From an uncultured Pirellulaceae bacterium (GTDB taxonomy: Bacteria; Planctomycetota; Planctomycetia; Pirellulales; Pirellulaceae): a stretch of DNA of 10,678 bases. Positions 1-5,816 of the stretch are shown here, in pieces. A program made the translations under genes and the position numbers. Every line of letters begins with the position of its first letter. Position 1 is the stretch's first letter. Under the pieces are notes generated by a model. It was not told the origin of the DNA. It was given only the letters and a program-made list of their open reading frames with translations, and did not search any database. The stretch lies in assembly GCA_934278005.1 (NCBI GenBank), contig CAKQWG010000108.1, forward strand, positions 1-10,678, in the 5' to 3' direction.

Positions 1-30
1 CTGCGCTGCGACACTCTGCGCTGCGACACA
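1..30. repeat. Two-copy 15-bp tandem repeat at window edge
   Basis: The unit CTGCGCTGCGACAC(T/A) occurs twice head to tail at 1-15 and 16-30 and differs only in the last base. More copies may lie to the left of the window. A forward reading frame through it stays open from base 3 to a TAA at 111-113, so the repeat could sit in the C-terminal tail of an upstream gene. The peptide is not recognisable and the repeat could equally be non-coding. Confidence 0.6.
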
Positions 31-261
31 GCAGGCGGCTGGGATTTGGGTTCCAAGACGTGCAAGCGGTGACCGAATGTGCCTCGACCGAGCCACAATT
101 ACCTTACACTTAATGTGCTGCTAAGACCTGCCACTCAGACATATCTGTAAGGCATGCCGCCGCGGTGGCGCGGTCTCAGGCAGTGAGATTATTTGAGTCA
201 TCTTCGGCGGAACCGGAGGGTGGCGATCGTCTAATTCTTTTGATGCGATGGCAGTGCTCGA

Positions 262-1473
262 GTGTTGACCAGACAGGAAGCGATCGTAGTCTACGACGAT
301 GCGACGGGACGGGCAGTTCCTGACAGGCTCCGTCGCTCTACGCATCGCGACTATGTGGGCTATGCGCAGAAGTTTTTGGATATTTATTCTGCGGGCATTG
401 GATGTACGCGGCGCGAGTTGCATCGCCAAGTCGAATCTGCGATGGCCGCGCACGAGGATTGTCCCCGGCGTCGCATTGCAGCCTTCCACAAGTTGTTAGA
501 TGAACGCGCCCAGTATGCCAGTGATCCTGGGCGCACAGCGGCCAGACTGCGTCAGAAAGTCTTCCTGATGGCTGCCAAGAGCCATCCGCTGGTCTCAGGC
601 GTCGAAGGGGTGTACTGCAATTTGGAAAGTGAAGTCAAGCAACGCATCTCCGCCGAACTGAATATGAGTTGGGAGCAGATCGACGCCAAGTTGTTCGCTG
701 ATGTGATCGAGTTTCAACGACTCGAAGCGTTTGAAGGCTACCCATCGGCTCAAGCCCTGTTGGCTCGTTACAACGTGGCGCAGACTCAGGCTGCGATGTA
801 CGGTGCCGAACAACTGATTGTCTGGTCGCTACAGGACCACAAGTCGATTTTGCGCTATGCTAAACTAGCGCGGCTCATGCATTCTATTCGCCGCGAGCCC
901 GACGGCAGCTATTGTTTTCGTTTTGACGGACCGGCCAGCGTGCTTAGGCGATCGACCCGCTACGGCGTTGCCATGGCCCGTTTCCTACCCGGCTTACTCG
1001 CCTGCAATCAGTGGCATGCTCGGGCTCAAATCGTCAATCGTTGGGGCAGGCGTTATCGACTGGACCTTTCCTGCCGTGATGGATTGCAGAGCACCGTGCG
1101 CGAGTTAGCCGAGTTTGATAGCCAGGTGGAGGCCCATTTCGTGGCGGCGTGGCAGCAGGCCCGGTGCGCGGGCTGGAGGCTGGAGCGCGAAAGCGAAATA
1201 TTGCATGCGGGCCAGAGCGTATTCACGCCCGACTTTACCCTGGTAGCCGATGATGGGCGGCGCGTGCTGCTGGAGATCGTCGGCTTCTGGACTCCTGAGT
1301 ACCTGCAGTACAAAGCCCAACAGCTGGAGAAATTTCGGCAGTATCCGATCCTGATCGCGATACCACAGCAAAATCGGTCCGCACTGCCAGCGCACTGTGG
1401 GAAGCCCATTGTCTTTAAGCGTTATCTGCAGCCCGCCGACGTATTGGCTCGTCTGAACTCGCTGCCGACCTAG
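262..1473 (+). CDS. Bax1/DUF790 family nuclease-like protein
   Basis: This 403-residue protein matches the DUF790 family, whose archaeal member Bax1 is a structure-specific DNA nuclease that binds the XPB helicase. The N-terminus MLTRQEA and the helical region around residues 30-100 fit the family. The C-terminal third carries the nuclease-like signature in the right order: FDSQVEAHF at 285-293 with Glu290, TPDF with Asp324, then LEIVGFWTPEY from 337 with Glu338. These are the expected acidic residues of a PD-(D/E)xK-type active site, so it looks intact. The length is normal for the family. The GTG start at 262 is the first possible one after an in-frame TGA at 241-243 and gives the family-typical MLT start, but there is no clear Shine-Dalgarno sequence. 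No XPB helicase gene is inside the window; it could lie just upstream. The expected role is DNA repair or processing in the cytoplasm. Confidence 0.85.
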   Translation: MLTRQEAIVVYDDATGRAVPDRLRRSTHRDYVGYAQKFLDIYSAGIGCTRRELHRQVESAMAAHEDCPRRRIAAFHKLLDERAQYASDPGRTAARLRQKVFLMAAKSHPLVSGVEGVYCNLESEVKQRISAELNMSWEQIDAKLFADVIEFQRLEAFEGYPSAQALLARYNVAQTQAAMYGAEQLIVWSLQDHKSILRYAKLARLMHSIRREPDGSYCFRFDGPASVLRRSTRYGVAMARFLPGLLACNQWHARAQIVNRWGRRYRLDLSCRDGLQSTVRELAEFDSQVEAHFVAAWQQARCAGWRLERESEILHAGQSVFTPDFTLVADDGRRVLLEIVGFWTPEYLQYKAQQLEKFRQYPILIAIPQQNRSALPAHCGKPIVFKRYLQPADVLARLNSLPT

Positions 1474-1773
1474 CTATGCACTGCCAAGCCACCCATTGGT
1501 GTGATGCAGAGGCGGGGCTGAGGTCGACATTCCGCTGCCTGGCTGCCTATCCTAGAAGCAGCTTGTAGTTTGTAACTGAGTCGTGTGTGCGAATGTTCAT
1601 TGAGCCCGGCATGCTTGGCGATACGTTAATGGGCGATTCCGCCGGATGTCGCCGCAGAGCGAGCGTTTTCATGGGGCAGTCGATTGACGATTGGCGCGTG
1701 ATGCCTAAGATTGCAATACCTACTATCTATTTAACAAACGTTACTTAACCAACACGGACAAGGAACTGAATTC
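1474..1773. other. 300-bp intergenic region, no convincing gene
   Basis: No RNA gene or long hairpin stands out. The region holds a possible trxA promoter near its right end and a 51-codon open frame (1593-1748) that has no ribosome binding site and no recognisable product. The last 60 bases are clearly more AT-rich than the rest, which fits a promoter and leader for trxA. Confidence 0.5.
1684..1711 (+). promoter_or_regulatory. Possible sigma-70-type promoter for trxA
   Basis: TTGACG at 1684-1689 matches the -35 consensus at five of six bases. TAAGAT at 1706-1711, 16 bases further on, matches the -10 consensus at four of six. Transcription would start about 55 bases before trxA. This is a pattern match only, and planctomycete promoters are poorly characterised. 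Confidence 0.35.
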
Positions 1774-2103
1774 ATGGGTCAGCATACGGTCGAATTTAAT
1801 GACGACAATTTTAAGCAAGAAGTTCTAGAGTCCTCACAAGGTGTGCTCGTCGACTTTTGGGCTCCTTGGTGCGGTCCGTGCCGGCAAATCGCGCCGTTGA
1901 TCGACCAGTTGGCCGAGAAATACTCGGGCACGGTGAAGGTCGGCAAGATTAATATCGACGAGAATCCCAACGTCACCAGCCAGTACGGCATTCAGAGCAT
2001 CCCCACTTTGCTGCTGATCAAAAATGGTGAAATTGCGGAAACGTTTCGCGGCATGCCGCCTCAGGCTAAACTGGAACAGGCCATGGAGAGCATGACCGCC
2101 TAG
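1774..2103 (+). CDS. trxA: Thioredoxin
   Basis: This is a cytoplasmic thioredoxin of 109 residues, the standard length for TrxA. It reduces protein disulfides and is recycled by NADPH-dependent thioredoxin reductase. The active site WCGPC spans residues 32-36 (Cys33, Cys36), the buried acidic residue is Asp27 in VDFWA, and the cis-proline loop is IPT with Pro77. There is no signal peptide, so it is not a periplasmic cytochrome-maturation type. The ATG is preceded by AAGGA at 1760-1764, nine bases upstream, which supports this start. The next gene begins 27 bases after the stop in the same direction, so the two are probably co-transcribed. I see nothing degenerate in it. Confidence 0.96.
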   Translation: MGQHTVEFNDDNFKQEVLESSQGVLVDFWAPWCGPCRQIAPLIDQLAEKYSGTVKVGKINIDENPNVTSQYGIQSIPTLLLIKNGEIAETFRGMPPQAKLEQAMESMTA

Positions 2104-2130
2104 ACAGCCAACCATACGGGGAGAATGAAT

Positions 2131-3936
2131 ATGTCTGACGTTAGCCGCTCAGCGCCTAGACGTCTCCCCGATTTATATGGTTTGTTGGGACTTGCTCCGT
2201 TGGAGTCCGATCGGGCTCGCATTGAACAGGCGCTAAGGCGGCTGGCGAGCCATATTCAGACGCACACTCAAGCAGTGGCTGCGAAGGGTCCGAGCGGTCC
2301 GCAGCTTGACCGCGCCCGCAAACTGTTCGAGCTCGGCAAGCAGCATTTGCTCGAGCCAGCTCACAAGGCCCGCTACGACGAGCAGTGGCAGGCCGTCTAC
2401 GGGGCATTAGCTGTTACATCGGCCGCGCGCACTCGAGCGAGCGTTGAGTATCCAAGTGGGACTCAGTCAAGTGGGACTCAGTCAAGTGGGACTCAGTCAA
2501 GTGGGACTCAGTTGCCGACCTGGGAACTGAGCGAGCTCCAGGTGCTTTTGCCGGCGGGGGATGTGAGTGCGCCATTTAATTCCGCCGATTTCTTGGCCAG
2601 CCGATCAACTGAAATTGCTGCCGGATATGCACAGGACTTTGACAAACTGCTCAGTTTGTTAAAGCCCAGTGCGGCGCCTGAGCCGTGGGATGCCGCTGCG
2701 CCGAATGCGCAGTCCGTCGCCGGCGCAGTGAAACTTCCCACCACGGAGCGCTCCGCGCGGATGACGCCAGGCGAGCCGTCGGCCGTGCAGCCGCTGGAAG
2801 ACCCTCTTCAGCGGCGACTGAGAAAGATGCGCGGGCCGAACGCCTTCTTGCGGACGATGGGCGCACTGGCTGCCGTGGGGATTGTACTGGGGCTCGCTTA
2901 CTGGCGAGTGCAATATGCCCAGGCGCCCGCACCGGCCCTCAACGCGGCTCAGCAGCCGCCGTCGGCCCGACTTCAGGCTACTAACGGCTCGTTAGACCCC
3001 ATCCAAAACCCCGCCACCCCGGCGACTGCCAGTGTCGCAGCATCGGCCAACCCGACGAGCACTGCCGACCAGACTGCGTCTGCTAGTGTGCCCGGGTCCA
3101 GTCCTAGGCGCAGTCCCAGGCGCAGTGGCCTGCCGTCTGTGCCCGGCATCCAGGCAATTCTTCCTGCGGGCGAATCGTTGACACAGAGCGTGGCCGCGGG
3201 GCCCGCTGCCAGCCAGACTCCAGTCGAGAGCGCAGTGCCAAATAGTTTCCTGACTGACAGCGACATGCCGGACAGCGACACGCCGGACAGCGACATGCCG
3301 AACAGCGACATGCCGAGCAGCGACATGCCAGACAGCGACATGCCGGCAGCTAACGCCGCGGCGGGTATCGACGGCGGTTCCTTGAAAGACGACGAGCGGC
3401 AGCAGTGGACAGCAGGCATGTTGGCTGTTCGCAAGGCCATTGGTCAACACCAATTTGCCCAGGCGTCTGCTCAGTTGGAGAGCCTGCGGCCGCTGGCCAG
3501 AACCCGCCTGCAGGTACAGCAACTGGCACGCTGGACCAACGTCGAGCAGCTCGTTCAGCGCTTCAGGAAAGAACTCGACAGTGCGCTAGCGGGCATGCAG
3601 GCGGCCGAATCGTTCTCATTTGGCAATTCAAATTTAGCCTCGTTTGTAGAATTCGCAGGCGAGCGCGTCGTGCTGCGCATCGAAGGCAGGAATCGAACTT
3701 TCGCTATGTCGGAGTTGCCAATCGAGATCGCCTTGGCTATCGCCGATATGGCCATGGACCGCCAACATCCGCAGTCGCTGGCCGCCAAAGCGGCGTTCAT
3801 TCTAGTCCATCCGGACGCGCAGCAAGACGAGCTCTCAGTCGAGCAAGCGCAGCAAATGATGTCCGCAGCAATAGCCGCTCAAGAGCTCCCCAGCGACATG
3901 TTGCAAGCTTGGCAAGAAGACTTCGCCCTTCCCTAG
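2131..3936 (+). CDS. Membrane-anchored J-like planctomycete protein
   Basis: This protein of about 601 residues has no assigned function. Residues 12-86 resemble a degenerate J domain: an LPDLYGLLGL start and a closing PAHKARYDEQW, but no HPD motif, so DnaK stimulation is doubtful. Four SGTQ repeats lie at about 109-127. A single hydrophobic helix lies at about 241-258. It is followed by an Ala/Pro/Ser-rich linker ending in six 5-residue DSDMP-type repeats (376-405), then a folded-looking C-terminal domain (420-601). That domain includes ELPIEIALAIADMAM, a pattern I associate with planctomycete proteins. The predicted topology is N-terminus in the cytoplasm and C-terminal domain across the membrane. 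An ATG six bases earlier (2125) is possible, but GGGGAG at 2118-2123 is correctly spaced (seven bases) only for the ATG at 2131. It follows trxA by 27 bases, so a role linked to protein quality or redox state is conceivable but unproven. Confidence 0.85.
   Translation: MSDVSRSAPRRLPDLYGLLGLAPLESDRARIEQALRRLASHIQTHTQAVAAKGPSGPQLDRARKLFELGKQHLLEPAHKARYDEQWQAVYGALAVTSAARTRASVEYPSGTQSSGTQSSGTQSSGTQLPTWELSELQVLLPAGDVSAPFNSADFLASRSTEIAAGYAQDFDKLLSLLKPSAAPEPWDAAAPNAQSVAGAVKLPTTERSARMTPGEPSAVQPLEDPLQRRLRKMRGPNAFLRTMGALAAVGIVLGLAYWRVQYAQAPAPALNAAQQPPSARLQATNGSLDPIQNPATPATASVAASANPTSTADQTASASVPGSSPRRSPRRSGLPSVPGIQAILPAGESLTQSVAAGPAASQTPVESAVPNSFLTDSDMPDSDTPDSDMPNSDMPSSDMPDSDMPAANAAAGIDGGSLKDDERQQWTAGMLAVRKAIGQHQFAQASAQLESLRPLARTRLQVQQLARWTNVEQLVQRFRKELDSALAGMQAAESFSFGNSNLASFVEFAGERVVLRIEGRNRTFAMSELPIEIALAIADMAMDRQHPQSLAAKAAFILVHPDAQQDELSVEQAQQMMSAAIAAQELPSDMLQAWQEDFALP
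2454..2513 (+). repeat. 15-bp coding tandem repeat, four copies (SGTQS)
   Basis: The unit AAGTGGGACTCAGTC is repeated four times without interruption. The copies are identical at the DNA level except for the final base of the last one. The length is a multiple of three, so copy-number changes would keep the J-like protein in frame. It encodes SGTQ-type repeats just after the J-like domain. Confidence 0.9.
3100..3123 (+). repeat. 12-bp coding tandem repeat, two copies (SPRR)
   Basis: AGTCC(T/C)AGGCGC occurs twice in tandem and encodes SPRR-SPRR within the low-complexity linker of the J-like protein. It adds a small patch of positive charge to a linker that is otherwise uncharged here and acidic further on. 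Confidence 0.7.
3256..3345 (+). repeat. 15-bp coding tandem repeat, six copies (DSDMP)
   Basis: Six consecutive 15-bp units close to GACAGCGACATGCCG encode (D/N/S)SD(M/T)P. Copies differ by only one to three bases, mostly at the first codon. The array is acidic, has proline every five residues, and forms an extended linker just before the C-terminal domain of the J-like protein. Confidence 0.92.
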
Positions 3937-4098
3937 GATACGAAGTTATTGCCGCGGGCTGCTGCAATCGGTTTGATCTGAACGACAATAGTAGAAGCCT
4001 TTCGTCGGATACCGCCCGCTTCCATTTGCAACTCTGCGCATTAGCTCGTCACATGCGTTTGCGATGGATGCTCGACTGTCGCTACCTCTGTCCATCAG

Positions 4099-4129
4099 CC
4101 GACTGCCGACTGCCGACTGTCAACTTGAC
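4099..4129. repeat. 7-bp tandem repeat plus short inverted repeat
   Basis: CCGACTG occurs three times head to tail at 4099-4119. It runs straight into GTCAACTTGAC at 4119-4129, an inverted repeat with five-base arms around one central base. The position about 60 bases upstream of a -35 candidate would suit a regulator site, but nothing shows that a protein binds it. Confidence 0.5.
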
Positions 4130-4189
4130 TAACTACTCGACTATCACCGCGAATGTCAAGTCGACGGTCATCCCGACTAGTGTGACTGT

Positions 4190-4218
4190 TTGACTCACCT
4201 GCCATTTAGCTCTATGTT
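4190..4218 (+). promoter_or_regulatory. Possible sigma-70-type promoter for Crp/Fnr gene
   Basis: TTGACT at 4190-4195 matches the -35 consensus at five of six bases. TATGTT at 4213-4218 matches the -10 consensus at four of six, with an ideal 17-base spacer. It lies about 50 bases upstream of the chosen start codon, at the end of the GACT-rich stretch. Confidence 0.42.
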
Positions 4219-4266
4219 ACAGGTTGGTCAGCAGAGCTTCTCAGATTTTTGATGGAGAGCGGAACC

Positions 4267-5010
4267 ATGTTTGAAACAGGCTTGGAGAATTCTAAGAACG
4301 AGTTTTTGAACCAGCTTCGACATCTCTCCCTATCGGGTTTTGAGGATCGACTTCTCTCAAAGTATCTGAAGATGGGACAACAGGTCTTCGAGAACCCCGA
4401 AGTTGTCGATCGCATTATCTTCCCGGTCGACGCCATCATTTCTATTGAATACTGCGTGGATGAAGATGCGTGTGCCGACTTATTGACCGTGGGGCGTGAA
4501 GGGTTTGTCGGTATATCCTGGGTAGCTGGCAGCGCTATGATGCTAGGCCACGCGGTGGTTCGGCAGCAGGGCGAGGTACTGGAAATGAACGTGAAAACCT
4601 TCATCAAAATGCTCCAGCAGAGCAAAGCCGCAAAACACTTGTGCGATCGATATGTTCTGTATCGAATGGCCTGCTTGGCTCAGCGGACCGCCTGTCGAAT
4701 GAATCACACCGTACTGCAACGTTTGTGTCAGAAGCTTCTGGTATGGGAAGATCGAAATGGCGGTCGTGGGCATTTCTCTTTAACGCATAAGAATTTGGCC
4801 AACATGTTGGGCATACACCGAGCGACGACATCCGAGCATCTGACCCGCCTGCAGTCGCTGGGAGTCGTCACCTATTCCCATGGCCAAGTGGTGATCTGCA
4901 ACCGCGACCAATTGATGAAGAAGAGCTGTGGCTGCTTTCGGATTACCAGGGACCTCTACCGCAATTTGGTGGAAGAATCTCACCTGAGGAGCTATGTCCA
5001 GGGCTGGTAG
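4267..5010 (+). CDS. Crp/Fnr-type transcriptional regulator
   Basis: This 247-residue protein has the Crp/Fnr layout: an N-terminal cyclic-nucleotide-binding-like beta domain (about 20-115, with VDRIIFPVDAIISIEY near 47-62), a long dimerisation helix, and a C-terminal winged helix. The helix-turn-helix lies at about 171-196 (LTHKNLANMLGIHRATTSEH). It resembles the Crp/Fnr subgroup ending in a CxCF/Y motif after the wing, here SCGCF with Cys221 and Cys223. The usual cAMP phosphate-binding signature is not apparent, so the ligand is unknown. There are nine cysteines, but not the N-terminal cluster of FNR. An ATG at 4252 and a TTG at 4249 are alternative starts. The ATG at 4267 is preferred because GGAG at 4254-4257 is correctly spaced. 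It lies 167 bp upstream of the signalling operon in the same direction and may control it. Confidence 0.88.
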   Translation: MFETGLENSKNEFLNQLRHLSLSGFEDRLLSKYLKMGQQVFENPEVVDRIIFPVDAIISIEYCVDEDACADLLTVGREGFVGISWVAGSAMMLGHAVVRQQGEVLEMNVKTFIKMLQQSKAAKHLCDRYVLYRMACLAQRTACRMNHTVLQRLCQKLLVWEDRNGGRGHFSLTHKNLANMLGIHRATTSEHLTRLQSLGVVTYSHGQVVICNRDQLMKKSCGCFRITRDLYRNLVEESHLRSYVQGW

Positions 5011-5032
5011 GCGGGGCTAGACGTCCGTCGTT

Positions 5033-5048
5033 TGTCGTTTGGGCGACA
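5033..5048 (+). terminator. Weak hairpin after Crp/Fnr gene
   Basis: TGTCG at 5033-5037 and CGACA at 5044-5048 can pair around a six-base TTTGGG loop. The stem is only five pairs long and no T-run follows, so termination here is doubtful. Confidence 0.18.
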
Positions 5049-5177
5049 CTTTCTAGCTTGCTGTGAAATCGGGTCCATATTAGTTAGTATGCGGTGGCCT
5101 GCGTAGCCTGGACTTTCTCCGTAGCTATGCTTGCAGGTTGACCAAAATTGACTTTGGATCTGAAGAAGCGGACAGTA

Positions 5178-5816
5178 ATGAACCAACTGCAAGGTATACG
5201 GAGCTTGCCTCGGTCATCGCCGAATAGGGCCTACCGCACTGGCCTAGTGCGGCTGGTGCTGCTTGTATGGATCGCTCTAGTCACTGCGGGCTTTTCTGCA
5301 CTGGTGGTCTACGAGCGCTATCCAGGTACAGATGGCGGGCCAACGCTCAAGGCGGAGTCGACTCTCCACCGCGAGACCTGGACGTTGCTGGTGGCAGTGC
5401 ACCCGCGCTGCCCGTGCACTCAAGCCACGGTCGACGAGCTCGAATCTTTACTGCGTCGCTACCCAGCCGATGTGGTCTGCCACGCCATGGTCTATCATCC
5501 TCCAGGACTGGAAAAGGTGTGGCTCGAATTATCGCTCGTAGAGCAACTGCGCGCGCTGCCGCGAGTCACGCTGAGCGGCGACAGCGATGGGCGGAAGCTG
5601 GCAGCGCTCGGTATGGAAACCTCAGGGGCCGTACGCTTGATCGATCCCGCTGGCAAAGTTCGGTTCTATGGTGGCATCACTGCTTCGCGTGGACACCGTG
5701 GATTCAATGCCGGCAGCCAGATTATAGAGTCCTTGCTGCGCGGCAAGGCGATAACTCTCGACCATGCTCCCGTCTACGGTTGCCGCATGCGTCCTGCGCC
5801 TAAGGAGATACAGTAA
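5178..5816 (+). CDS. RedB-like membrane-anchored thioredoxin-fold protein
   Basis: This protein of about 212 residues has one N-terminal membrane helix (about 23-44) and then a thioredoxin-like domain predicted outside the cytoplasm. The redox motif is a compressed CPC (HPRCPCT, Cys78 and Cys80), not CxxC. The tail has YGGITASRGHRGFNAG (164-179) and VYGC with Cys201. This combination matches proteins annotated as RedB in planctomycetes and myxobacteria, whose biochemistry is, as far as I know, not established. CPC motifs could handle disulfides or bind a metal such as copper. A TTG at 5148 would add ten residues; the ATG at 5178 is preferred, although its ribosome binding site is weak. The stop codon shares one base with the next gene's ATG, so translation is probably coupled to the kinase and the protein may modulate its sensing. 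Confidence 0.8.
   Translation: MNQLQGIRSLPRSSPNRAYRTGLVRLVLLVWIALVTAGFSALVVYERYPGTDGGPTLKAESTLHRETWTLLVAVHPRCPCTQATVDELESLLRRYPADVVCHAMVYHPPGLEKVWLELSLVEQLRALPRVTLSGDSDGRKLAALGMETSGAVRLIDPAGKVRFYGGITASRGHRGFNAGSQIIESLLRGKAITLDHAPVYGCRMRPAPKEIQ

Larger units (their letters stand above)
3937..4251. other. 315-bp intergenic region with GACT-rich cluster
   Basis: I see no credible gene here. The left half is featureless. The right half, about 4099-4197, contains three tandem 7-bp CCGACTG copies, the short inverted repeat GTCAA-C-TTGAC (4119-4129), a GTCGAC palindrome, and several further GACT or GTCAA words, leading into a promoter candidate for the Crp/Fnr gene. Confidence 0.55.

Noticed and set aside
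1593..1748. 51-codon forward open frame upstream of trxA
   Set aside because: It has no ribosome binding site, no recognisable product, and overlaps the AT-rich promoter-like stretch.
3256..3345. CRISPR-like repeat array
   Set aside because: The units are contiguous 15-mers without spacers, inside a coding frame.
2973..3522. Long minus-strand open frames opposite the repeat-rich linker
   Set aside because: They mirror the 15-bp in-frame repeats and the high-GC codons of the plus-strand gene, and show no family features.
3405..4193. 262-codon forward open frame overlapping the end of the J-like gene
   Set aside because: It lies mostly inside the real gene in another frame, is rich in Arg and Ser, and its tail is only translated repeat sequence from the GACT-rich gap.
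5137..5175. TTGACC and TTGACT as -35 elements for the RedB operon
   Set aside because: No acceptable -10 element lies 15-19 bases downstream of either, and there is no FNR-like palindrome.
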